From positions 62,001 through 126,000 of the forward strand of contig JAHDYR010000008.1 of the NCBI GenBank assembly GCA_019828565.1: DNA of 64,000 nucleotides, in the 5' to 3' direction. This DNA is from Carpediemonas membranifera. Lineage: Eukaryota; Fornicata. The translations under genes were made by a program, and so were the position numbers. Under the pieces are notes generated by a model. That model ran no database searches, was not told the origin of the DNA, and was given only the letters and a program-made list of their open reading frames with translations. This document shows positions 10,289 through 22,696 of this stretch, in pieces (position 1 is the stretch's first letter; each line of letters starts with the position of its first letter).

Positions 10289-10576
10289 CCATTGATCCGG
10301 TCTGTGTTGTTTCTTGACTGAATGATAAGGCCTTGTGTTGTTTGACAAAGGCCGAGATAGCGCGTATTGTTCATATTATTCGGGGATCAGGCGGCTGTGG
10401 CCCCCTCGCCCTTCATTGTTTTCGATAAACTTCGCCCTGAGAATTCCTTTATGCTTATACGGGCTGCAGCACCTTATAGCACATACAACCCCAGTTCAAG
10501 CCTCCTGGGAGTCGCGGCGGTTGAGGTGCACTTTACGGAACACAATTCCTGTGCAGCGCAGACGAGACGATAAACC

Positions 10577-13500
10577 ATGAGTATGCTCCTTAGCCCAACA
10601 CGAAAGGCTTCGGCGCAGCCTCCGCTACAATCGCCCGCGACTCCTGCAGCCGCTCGAACGCCCCTTGCCACGAGGAACAACAGCAGTTTCCGCGACGACG
10701 CAAAACCCGAGATCGGGTTCACATACTTGAAGCCGAAGCAGCAATCAGCTAGTCAACAACGTGGAGTTCCCAACTTCTACGATCTGGACGAGTGCGACTT
10801 TACTGAATGCGGCTCCAACTACTTCACCCTCTCGAGCGACGGCGTCACCCACATGGTTAACGGCTTATCGGAGTTCACGCCTCTCGACGTATGGCAGCGC
10901 GAGAAGCTCATTTTCTCCCGTATTATCGAGATCCCCTTCTTCTACCACTTCCAGGTCTGGAAAGCCTTCGTTACATGGCGCCGCACAATCCGCCAGGCCA
11001 AGATCGCCAAGGCACGCACCAAACTGTCCAAGAGCCTCTTCGCACTCGACCCACACATCCGTGTCGCGCTCTTTGAGGTCCGGCAGCACTGTCAGGACCT
11101 TGCCGCCATCCAGCCCATGAACATCCCAGACCAGCCTCTCGTGCTGGACGATTTCGAGCACCAGCAAACCATGGCGTGTGCCGCAGCCGGTAAGGAGATC
11201 GACAAGATCGTTACCGACATTGCCAACCTCGTCCTCGACGCTTGCGAGCGGGCCATGACTGCGGCCGGCTTCGGCCTTCCCGACGTGGACTCTCCCAAGA
11301 AGAACAGCGACGAGGTACACGAGACGTACACTGAGCAAGCTCTCAAGCGTTCCGAGTGCCGCCGCCTGACGAACTTCATCCGCCTCACGGATTACCTCGT
11401 CGTCGACGCCTTATACCTCATGACACTCTCCATCGAACGCGCCATACTCGCCCGTGTCCGCGAGCTCTCGACCAAGATGGCCCCCGACGCTGTTGAGTTT
11501 ACCGACGAGGGCCTCGAGATCGTCGGACCTGCCCCCATTGGCAAGGACATCGCCGCGCCCCTGTTCTCCACGGACGCCGAGCTGGTTGACTCAGAGCTTC
11601 GTATCAACCCCCTCGGCTCCCAGTTCACCCATCTCGTGGACTCGTCTCTTGATGAGATCGTCACGCTCGCAGACAACGTCCAGCGTCTCGTCACGCACGA
11701 GGCGTTCGACCAGTACACCCTCACCGGTGCGGGCGACGGGTCTGAGCTGCCCGAGCCTCCCTCTGTGCAGGTTATGTTCACTGTCAACCCCGAGTTCACC
11801 GACCTCGCCGCAGAGCTTCGTTCGACCGTGGAAAAGACCTCAAAGGAAGCTGTCGGCTTCCTCGGCAAGCTGGACAAGGTTGTCGAGACCTACCACCGCG
11901 GCATGTCCACGGATATCGCCGAAACTCTCCGCAACACCCAGCCCGACGTCGAGGCGTACCAGCGCCTTCTCACCCAGGCCGACCGGGACGTCGCCCTTGT
12001 CAACTCGATCCCCGACGCCATCGACTGCGGCTGTATCCGCGTCTCCATGAAGTCTCTCGTCGAGACTCTACGCCCCATCCCAGTTCAGGCCCAGAAGGCC
12101 CTCCACGACGCCATTCCGGGCTTCATCCATAACCTCGCAGCCGGCCTACTCAGCGACCTTGGTGTGGCCGATTCCTCCCTCTCAAAGCAGCCCGCAGACG
12201 TGCCCTCCTTCGTCTCCTACCTCGATACGCTCGACGAGGCCCTCAACCACATCGACTCCTGGGACGAGCAGTTCATTCAGGTTCGGAATCTGTACCAGTT
12301 GCTCGATGAGAGCAGCATTCCTGTGCCCGCTGAGGATCTGGCCGAGTTCCAGAGCCTTTCTGAGACCATCCAGCAGCTTAAGGCAAGCATGGAGTTCTCC
12401 GAACAGGGCAGAGACGCCAGCATCGCCAAGTACTCCGCCGAGCTCGAGCAGCTGGTGGAGGTACTCCGCGGAGACATTAATACCCTCCGCACGGATGCCC
12501 AGGACTCTAAGTTCGACTCGCCCGACTCCATTGACAACTCTAGCCTCATGGTCGCTGCGACTACAGAGCTCAAGACCCGTCTCAAGAAGCTGCAGGGCAC
12601 GGCCAAGGAATACGAGCAGCACCACGACCGCTTCAACATGTCCGAGCCCAAGTTCGAGGACCTCGAGGATGTAGCACAGCTAGTCAACCTCAGACACCAA
12701 CTGTGGGACACACTCGCGTCATGGGACACCCAGGCAGACGGCTGGCTCGCCACCGCGTTTGCCGACCTTGAAACCGAGGACATCCAAGCCCGCGTCCAGC
12801 GGGCGTCCAAGACGGTGTTCATGCTCGACAAGGGGCTGCCCGGCTGCCCTGTGGTGCCCATCGTCAGAGAGAAGGTGGACAAGTTCAAGCGGTCGCTACC
12901 CATCGCCGTAGACCTCCGTAACCCCTCCATGACCGAACGCCACTGGGCGAAGGTCGAAGAGGCCCTGGGCGCCGCCGTGCCCGAGGGCGATGAGTTCACC
13001 TTCGGCTGGCTCCTCGAAAACGGAGCCCTCGCCCATGTTGAGGATCTCAACACGATCTCCGTCGAAGCTTCCAACGAGGCGACTCTCCTCGGCATGATCC
13101 AGAAGATCGCGGACAACTGGGTTTCTGCCGAGCTCACTCTCGTCAACCACCGCGATCAGAGCTCTGTCTTTATCCTCACATCCTTGGACGACGTCATGGC
13201 CCAGCTCGAGGATAATCTCGTCACGGTCTCGACCATCAGATCCTCTCGATTCGCATACGCCGTGGCTGAGCAGATCGAAGAGTGGGATACGAAGCTCAAC
13301 GTGTTCAGCGACACACTGGATGAGTGGATTGTATTCCAGAAGAACTGGCTGTACCTCGAGGTCATCTTTGGTGCGGCCGACATCCAGCGGCAGCTCCCCA
13401 CTGAGGCCAAGCTCTTCGACAACGCCGACCGGTTCTGGAAGAAGACGATGCTCACGACTCGCGACTTCCCCAATGCTCTAGCCGCAGCCACTACGGCCGG

Positions 13501-16500
13501 CCTGTGTGATGAGTTCAAGGAGCACAACGCCACTCTCGAGAAGATCCAGAAGTCTCTCGAGGAATACCTTGAGACCAAGTGCATGGCGTTCCCCAGGTTC
13601 TACTTCCTGTCCAATGACGAGCTGCTCGAGATCCTGGCACAGACGAGGGACCCCACTGCCGTCCAACCCCACCTAAGAAAGTGCTTCGACAACCTCTACC
13701 ACCTCACATTCGACATGAACGGTGTGGACATCATTGCCATGACGTCTGGAGAAGGTGAGAAGATCTCACTGTCCATGCCCGGTAAGCCCGCTCTCAAGGC
13801 CCGAGGCCCTGTCGAGTCTTGGCTCGGCGGTGTTGAGAAGACAATGAGAGAGGCCCTCCACCGCGAGATGAAGCAGTGCGTGGAGGACTACACCAGTCAA
13901 GACCACGATCACTGGGTCAAGACACATCCCGCCCAGCTCATACTCGCAGTGGAGCAGGTGTACTGGTGCCGTCAGATCACTGCGGCACTGCAGTCCCCTC
14001 AGCCCGCCGCCGGCCTCGCTGCTTACAAGAAGAAGTGGGCGGAGCACCTCGGCGGTCTGGTCGAAATGGTCCGGTCCCAGCTGACCAAGCTCGAGCGGGC
14101 AGCTCTCACAGCTCTGATCACCATCGACGTGCACTCGAGAGATACCCTCGATGAGCTCGTCAACGACGGCACTTCTGCCGTCACTGATTTCGACTGGGCT
14201 AAGCGTCTCAGGTACTACTGGGAGCCCGCTGTCGACGACTGTGTCATCCGTCAGATCAGCGCCGAGTTCCGCTACAGCTACGAGTACCTAGGCTGCACTC
14301 CACGCCTCGTCATCACGCCCCTCACCGATCGCTGCTACATCACACTCACCTCCGCCCTGCAACTCAGACTGGGTGGCGCCCCCGCCGGCCCCGCTGGCAC
14401 AGGTAAGACAGAGACGACCAAGGACCTCGCCAAGGCCATGGCGATGCAGTGCGTCGTGTTCAACTGCTCCGATGGCCTCGATTATAAGATGATGGGCCGC
14501 TTCTTCAAGGGCCTCGCCCAATGCGGCGCCTGGTGCTGTGTTTGTTCCCATTTACCCTAATCTTTTGATTACACAGTTCGACGAGTTCAACCGTATCGAT
14601 ATTGAAGTGCTGTCCGTTATCGCGTCCCAGATTCTCTCAATTAAGAACGCCATGATGGAAGATCGCGATAGATTCATCTTTGAGGGCTCTGAGATTAAGC
14701 TCGATCAGAAGTGCGGCTTCTTTATCACCATGAACCCGGGGTACGCCGGCCGTACTGAACTCCCCGACAACCTCAAGGCCCTCTTCCGAGGCGTGACGAT
14801 GATGGTCCCCGACTACGCCCTCATCGCTGAGATCATGCTGTTCGCGGAGGGTTTCCTCACTGCCAAGACGCTCTCCCGAAAGATGACGCAGCTCTACAAG
14901 CTCTCCTCGGAGCAGCTGTCGCAGCAAGGTACGTTCCTTCCCCTCTCCTCTTACCACAGATCATTACGACTTCGGCATGCGAGCGGTGAAGTCCGTTCTT
15001 GTCATGGCGGGCGGTCTCAAGCGAGGCAACCCCTCTCTCGGCGAGGACATCGTGCTTATCCGGGCCATGCGAGACTCCAACGTGCCCAAGTTCCTCGCTG
15101 AGGACGTCCCTCTGTTCATGGGCATCGTACAGGATCTCTTCCCCGGTGTCAAGATCCCCTCGACAAACTACGGCACGCTGCAGGACGCCATCGAGGCCAA
15201 GCTCCTAGAGCAGAAGCTTCAGGTGACGTCCAAGATTGTCAACAAGGTCCTGCAGCTCTACGAAACCATGAACGTCCGCCACAACCCCAAGTCGATCACG
15301 ATGTCCGAGCTCTACGGCTCATTCGACGAGATCTCGCACGAGTGGAAGGATGGGCTAGTTGCATCCATGGCGCGTGAGATCATGCGTGACACCACTACTG
15401 ACGACAAGTGGATAGTGTTTGATGGTCCAGTCGACGCCCTGTGGATTGAGAACATGAACACCGTGCTCGACGACAACAAGATGCTCTGCCTGGCCAACAG
15501 CGAGCGTATTAAGCTCAACGACACCGTCCACATGGTGTTCGAAGTCCAGGACCTGGCCGTCGCCTCCCCCGCTACTGTCTCTCGTTGCGGGATGGTCTAC
15601 GTCGACCCCTCCGATCTGGGCTGGCACCCCTATGTCAAGTCTTACGTCGAACACCACGCCCCTGAGTGCTTCACCCTCGAAGACAGGAACCACCTCATGG
15701 AGCTGTTCGACACGACGGTACCTGAAGCACTCAAGTGGTGCGACAAGCACAAGGCCATTGTCCCCGCGATCAACACCACCCTTGTCACCAGCATGTGCCA
15801 CCTCATCACTGCTCTGTTCGAGGCCAAGACGACGGGAGGGCTGCTCACTCACGACGAGACACCCAAGTCAGAGGGTCCAGACCAGCTTAAGGAACCCCTG
15901 CTGAACTTCAAGGAGCTTGAGGGTAAGGCCCGGGGAGCCTGGCTCACCATGTTCTTCGAGTTCGCCTATATCTGGGGTATTGGCGGTGCATTCGTCGCCA
16001 CTGCCCAGGAAGAGTTCGACCACCACGCCCGCGAGGCTCTGTCCCACCTGACGCCCTCGATCCCGCCCATGGGCTCCGTGTTCGACTACGTCATCTCGAA
16101 CACCCACAACAACTTCGTCCCCTGGACGGTGTCAGAGTTCAAATACGACCCGGCAGTCCCATACTTCCAGATGCTCGTCCCCACTGTAGATTCAGTCAGA
16201 TTCGGGTATATCACAGAGATTATGTCTCGTATCAAGCAGCACGTGCTTCATACGGGGTCCTCCGGCACGGGCAAGAGCTCCATTGTCAACAGCATCCTGT
16301 CACAGCTCAACGAGGTCGGCCAGGTCGTCATGATCCCCGTCGGGTTCAGTGCACGCACAGACGCAGCCCGCACCCAGCAGATGATCGAAGCGCGTCTCGA
16401 GAAGCGCCGCAAGAAGATCCTCGGCCCTCCCGCCGGCAAGCGTGGTCTGGTCTTCGTGGACGACCTCAACATGCCTGCCCTGGAGGAGTACGGCGCCCAG

Positions 16501-19500
16501 CCGCCCGTCGAGATCCTGCGTCAGTTCCTCTGCTACAACGGCTGGTACGACCGCGACCAGCTCTTCTTCAAGGAGCTCGCGGACGTCTCCCTCGTCGCGG
16601 CATGCGCTCCTCCAGGCGGTGGCCGGAACAACATCACCCCTCGCATGGTCCGGCACTTTTTGATGACTTCGATCCCCGAACAGTCGGAGGACGGGCTCAA
16701 GCGCATCTTCAGCTCCATTCTCGGCGGTTTCCTCGGCCAGTTCGGACCCGACCGGGCAGCACACACTGACTCGGCCATCAAGGCGTCTATCGCTGTCTAC
16801 CGTTCCTGTCTCGAAACTCTCCGTCCCACGCCCTCCAAGGTGCACTATACTTTCAACCTCAGGGACCTGTCGAAGATTATCCAGGGCATGACGTCTGTCC
16901 GCAAGGGCGTTATTCCCGATAAGGAGTCCATCGCAAGGCTCTGGGTGCACGAGTCCATGCGCGTCTTCCACGATCGTCTGATCAATGAAGATGACCGCCA
17001 CTGGCTCACTACCGAGCTGAACTCTATCGTCGGCAAGTGCTTCGACTTCTCCTGGGATCACGAGGAGGTCTTCGTCGAGCACCCCATCATGTTCGGCTCC
17101 TTTATGAAGATGGGTGCGCCCGCCGAGGAGCGCTTCTACGAGCAGATTACCGACATGAACCGCTGCGGCAAAGTGCTGACTGACTACCTCGACGAACTCA
17201 ATATGAGCGGTAAGAATGAGATGCGTCTGGTCTTCTTCAAAGACGCCATGGAGCACGTGGCCCGTATCTCTCGCATCATCCGTCAGCCCCGCGGTAACGC
17301 CCTTCTTGTGGGCGTGGGCGGGTCCGGCAAGCAGTCGCTGACTCGTCTGGCAGCTTTCATGGCCGAGTACGAGTGTTTCCAGATCGAACTCTCTCGCCAC
17401 TACGGCAACAACGAGTTCCGGGAGGACCTGAAGAAGTGCTACAACATCGCTGGTGTCGACGGCAAGCCCATGGTCTTCCTTCTATCTGACACGCAGATCA
17501 TTGACGAGTCCTTCCTCGAGGACGTCAACAACATTCTCAACAGCGGCGAGGTGCCCAACCTCTTCGAGAACGACGAAATGGACCAGATCATCAACACCCT
17601 GCGCCCCGTTGCAAAGAAGGCCGGCCTCCTCGAGAGTAGAGAATCTGTCAAGTCTTTCTTTATCCAGAGAGTCCGCGACAACTTCCATATCGTCCTCGCC
17701 ATGTCGCCGGTCGGATCCGATTTCAGGACCCGTATGCGGATGTTCCCATCTCTTATCAACGTCTGCACTATCGACTGGTTTACACGCTGGCCAGAGCAGG
17801 CGCTGCTTTCCGTTGCCGAGTTCTTCTTTGCCGAGGAAGACATGGATGACGATGTCAAGAAGGCTATCAGCGAACTATGCGTCCAGCTCCATCTCACGGT
17901 CGAGGCCGAGGCCGAGGAGTTCTACAGAACGGACCAGCGTCGGTACTACACCACCCCGACGTCTTATCTCGAGCTCATCGCCCTTTACCGCACCATGCTC
18001 CACAAGAAGACGGATGAGCAGCAGTCTAACCTCAACAAGCTCGTCGTGGGCCTCCAGAAGCTCCAGGAGACTGATGAGCAGGTCGCCCTGCTCAAGGAGG
18101 AGCTCGTTGCCCTCGAGCCGCAGCTTAAGGTCAGCGCTGAAGAAACGGACAAGCTCCTGGTGACTCTTTCAGCCGAGACCAAGGCTGCTGAGGATCTGAG
18201 GAAGGTAGCCATGGCCGAGGAGAAGGTCGTCCAGAAGCAGGCCGCCGAGTGCAAGGGCATCGCCGACAGCGCCAAGAAGGACCTCGATGAGGCAATCCCC
18301 GCGCTCAAGGCCGCCGTTAAGTCACTCAACGCCCTGAACAAGAACGACATCTCCGAGATCAAGTCTTTCAAGACCCCGCCCGAGCTCGTGAAGGTCGTGA
18401 TGGAGGCAATATGCGTGCTCCTGAAGAAGAAGCCCGACTGGCAGAACTCCAAGGAGCTCCTGAGTGACTCCAGTTTCCTGAACAAGCTCTACGAGTACGA
18501 CAAGGACAACATCCCCGAGTCGATCCTGAAGAAGCTCGCCAAGTACATCGACAACCCCAACTTCGTCCCCGAGAAGGTCGAGAAGGTTTCCGTGGCCGCC
18601 AAGTCCCTCTGTATGTGGGCGCATGCGATGCACAAGTACGCCATTATCTTCCGGGAGGTCGAGCCCAAGCGTAAGGCCCTGGAGGCGGCCCAGGCTGAGC
18701 TTGACACTGCTCAGGCCCAGCTAGACGAGAAGCAGGCCAAGCTGAGGGAGGTTGAGGCCAAGCTCGCGGACCTGCAGGCTAACTTCGACCAGAAGCAGCA
18801 ACAGAAGCAGGAGCTCGAGCAGAAGATTGCCCTCACCGCTGCCCGGTTCGAGCGAGCCACACAGCTCACGGCCGCCCTCGGCTCCGAGAAGGAGCGTTGG
18901 TCTGTGACGGCCGCCAAGATCCGGGAGAACATCAAGAACATCGCTGGTGACATACTGATTGCCTCTGGTGCCGTCGCATACCTCGGCGCCTTCACTGCCC
19001 CCTATCGCCAGAAGCTGATGACCCGCTGGATGGAGCTGTGCAACGCTAAGGGCGTCCCCACCTCTGAGGACGTCTCCCTCGTCAACACGCTCTCATCTGC
19101 CGTCGAGGTCCGTGGTTGGGCAATGCACCAGCTCCCGGCAGACGCCCTGTCCATAGAGAACGCCATCATGTGTACCAGAGGGCAGCGGTGGCCCCTGATG
19201 ATCGACCCACAGGGCCAGGCGGTCCGTTGGATCAGAGCCATGGAGAAGTCTGCGGGTCTCAAGATTGTCCGACCGACTGACCCTAACATGCTCAGAACCA
19301 TGGAGCACGCGATACGGCTTGGGTCCCCTGTTCTACTGGAGAATGTAGAGGAAGAACTCGACCCAGCGCTCAACCCCATCCTGCAGCGCCAGGTGTTTAA
19401 GAAACAAGGCCAACTTATGATCAGGCTTGGTGAGACAGACGTTGACTACGACCCGAACTTCAAGCTCTACATCACGTCTAAGCTACCCAACCCCAACCTC

Positions 19501-22461
19501 TCTCCCGAGACCCAGGTGATGGTGACCCTCATCAACTTTACCGTGACCCAGTCGGGCCTCGAAGATCAGCTCCTCGGCCATGTTGTGAGGCACGAACGCC
19601 CAGATCTCGAGCAGCAGCGCGACTCCATTATTGTCTCGGTAGCCCAGGACAAGAAGCAAGTCGCCGAGCTCGAGGACAAGATTCTCGAACTCCTCTCCAA
19701 GTCCGAGGGCAACATCCTCGACGACGAGGTCCTCATCAACACCCTCAATGAGTCCAAGACAACGTCCGCGGCCATCCAGATCCGCCTGGAGGAGGCCGAG
19801 AAGACCGAGGCAGAAGTCAACGAGGCCCGTGAGGGCTACCGTTCCATCGCCCTCCGCGGCTCCCAGCTCTACTTCACCCTGGCCTCCATGGCCAACGTCG
19901 ATCGGATGTATCAGTTCAGTCTGGCCTACTTCCTGCAGCTCTTCGGCATCGTGCTGCAGCAGACGCCGCCATCTGACTCGATTAGTGTCCGTCTGAACGC
20001 CCTCATCGAGAACGCCACGAGCTCAGTCTACAACAACGTCTGCCGCGGCCTGTTTGAGCGCCACAAGCTCGTCTTCTCATTCCTCATGTCGACCCGCATC
20101 CTTCTCGGGTCGGGGGACATCACCGAGGACGAGTGGACCCAGTTTATCCGTGGACCGATGGCTGTCCCCCAGGACGCCCTCGACAAGCTCGTAGCTGACG
20201 TCCAGCGGCCCGAGCAGCTCTCAGAGCTGACATGGACTCGACTGGCCGCCATGCAGATCGGGCTGGCAGACTCTGGATTCGGGGACGTCCTCGCCAACGT
20301 CAAGACGAACCTCGGCGCCTGGCTCGAATGGTCGGCTGACGCTAACCTGCACATCAAGCCCCTACCGACTGCCTTCGACAACCCCGACGACGCTGGCACT
20401 GAAGAGGCACCTCGGACACCTGTGACAACCTTCCAGCGCCTCTTACTGCTCCGCGCCTTCCGCGAGGAGAAGCTTGTCTTCGGGATCTCACACCACGTTG
20501 AGCGCCACCTCGGCCGCCGTTTCATCGAATCGCCGCCTATGTCCCTTCCCGAGATCTTCAAGGACTCTGCCTGCAACGTCCCGCTCGTATTTGTCCTCTC
20601 CACCGGTGCTGACCCAATGGCAAGCCTCCAGACCTTCGCCGCCGACTGTGGCATGGCTGATAAGCTGAGCATGGTGTCTCTAGGCCAAGGCCAGGGCCCT
20701 ATTGCCGAGAAGGAGATCACACGCGCCCGTAAGGACGGTTCTTGGGTCTTCCTCGCAAAGTTTGTTTTTTGTAATTCGTAATTATTACACAGCTGTCACC
20801 TCGCCGCTTCCTGGATGATAGACCTTGAACGCATCGTAGAGTCCTTCAACGACGTCGAGACCCGACCCGTCGACGGCTTCCGTCTCTGGCTCTCATCGAT
20901 GCCCACTGACAAGTTCCCCGTCGTAGTCCTCCAGAACGCCATCAAGATGACCAACGAGCCTCCCAAGGGTCTGAGGGCAAACGTCCTCCGCAACTATCAG
21001 AACATGCGGCCTCAGTATATCACGGGCCTGGCTTCTCACACCAACGATCATGCCTGGCGCAAGCTCCTCTTCGGTCTCGGGTTCTTCCATGCCCTCGTGC
21101 AGGAACGCCGCAAGTTCGGTGCCGTCGGCTGGAACATCCAGTACGAGTTCTCGAACTCCGACTATGAGGTAAGTTGTAAGATGCTCAACATGCTGCTGTC
21201 CGAGCAGGATCACATATCATGGGACGCTATCAGGTATCTCATTGCTGAGATCAACTACGGTGGCCGTGTTACCGATGATTGGGATCGGAGAATGATGGCT
21301 GCAACGCTCAACAGCCTCTTCAAGCCAGACATTCTCGATGAGAAGTTCGCCCTGGCCGACGGCGGTGTCTACTACGTCCCAGATGACGGAAACCTGTCTG
21401 ACTATATCGCGTACATCGAGAACCTCCCCCTATCAGAACCCCCGGCTGTATTCGGCATGCACGACAACGCTGACATTGCCTTCCAGCAGCGTGAGACTAA
21501 CCTCGCGCTAGACTCAGTTGTCAGCGCCATCGGCCGTGGCGGTGGCTCCTCTGGCAGCGCTACCTCTGCTGACGAGACAACCATGGAGCTCATCAAGTCG
21601 ATCATCGAGACCCTGCCCGACCTACTCAACCCCGACGACGCCGGTCCCACTACCTTCGTCCCCGGGCCCGGAGACGGCTCCCTAATGCACTCTCTCTCCA
21701 CAGTGCTGTCCCAGGAGATTATCCGTTTCAACAAGGTCCTGACAGTCGTGCGGGCGACCAGCGAGGAGCTCGTCAAGGCCATACAGGGCCTCATCGTCAT
21801 GTCCGAGGACCTCGACGCCATGTCTCAGGCCGTCTTCGCGAACCAGGTGCCGAAGCTCTGGTCAGCAGTGGCCTACCCCTCCCTCAAACCGCTATCGTCC
21901 TGGGTGCAAGACCTCAAGGACCGCATCGCCTTCATGCACGACTGGCTTGTGTCCGGCCGCCCCCGGTCGTACTGGTTGCCAGGCTTCTTCTTCCCACAGG
22001 GTTTCCTCACTGGTGTACTTCAGACATTCTCCCGTGACCACCAGGTTGCCATTGACTCGGTCGTCTTCAGGTTCACAGTCTTCAACTCGGTCGACCCGGC
22101 TGAGATTGACTCTGCCCGAGTCGATCCTGACGGTTACATGATACATGGGCTTTACATGGACTCGGCCGCCTGGGACTTCGGGAAGGGCATCATGGCCACC
22201 CCGCCGTTCCGCCAGCTCTACTGCCCGCTCCCAGTGATCCAGCTGCTGCCGACGACTGATGAAGTGGCTGCCAACACCTCTGACGTCCCCGGCACCAACC
22301 TGTATGCCGCTCCATTGTACAAGACGGCCGACCGTTATGGTGTTCTTTCCACCACTGGCCGCTCTACAAACTTCATCCTGCCCATCATGCTCCCCTGCGC
22401 CGAGGACCCGGACTACTGGGTTCTTCAGGGAACGGCGTTGCTGTGCGCCCTGTCTAATTAA
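10577..22461 (+). CDS. Axonemal inner-arm dynein heavy chain, four exons
   Basis: Exons 10577-14539, 14577-14928, 14960-20759 and 20793-22461 join in frame to 3927 aa, the size of single-headed inner-arm heavy chains (DNAH3/6/7/12 type). The N-terminal region has the group motif [18 protein letters not shown]. The AAA1 P-loop [12 protein letters not shown] is near residue 1270, with Walker B at GAWCCFDEFNRI just after intron 1. AAA3 has GSSGTGKSS near 1870 and AAA4 has GVGGSGKQS near 2223. The stalk coiled coils flank a microtubule-binding domain at about 2570-2660, and the C-terminus ends [21 protein letters not shown]2 is abnormal: the segment between LYETMNVRH and NPKSITM, which normally holds its P-loop, is absent. 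The product powers flagellar bending and sits with IFT139 in this window as evidence of a motile flagellum. Confidence 0.96.
14540..14576 (+). other. Dynein intron 1, 37 nt
   Basis: GTTTGT...TTACACAG, phase 0, removed between GAWCC and FDEFNRI. Conservation of the Walker B motif across the junction proves the splice. Confidence 0.95.
14929..14959 (+). other. Dynein intron 2, 31 nt
   Basis: GTACGT...TACCACAG, phase 1. Splicing restores the conserved [18 protein letters not shown]. Confidence 0.95.
20760..20792 (+). other. Dynein intron 3, 33 nt
   Basis: GTTTGT...ATTACACAG, phase 2. Splicing restores the conserved WVFLANCHLA motif near the C-terminus. Confidence 0.95.
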
Positions 22462-22696
22462 TGGTGATATATATTTGTGTAAATTGACTCTCGTAACGAT
22501 CTGGCATGAGATTTATGTGGGCTTCTCGACTCTAGTTCGGTCGTCGGTTGTTCGGGTATTTTCATATGGTGGTCTAATCGATTTACACGTATACATACCT
22601 CTCAATGTACCGGTCCGCACCGGTCCAAGTCTGTCAAACGCCGGCCAGCCTACAGGCCGGAGGCGGTGGTGGTCTAATCTGGCAAATCGTGGTGGG

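Noticed and set aside
22259-22696. N-terminal extension of the EED-like frame
   Set aside because: It overlaps the dynein C-terminus in another frame and has no conserved content. The ATG at 22697 gives a protein that begins at the expected place.
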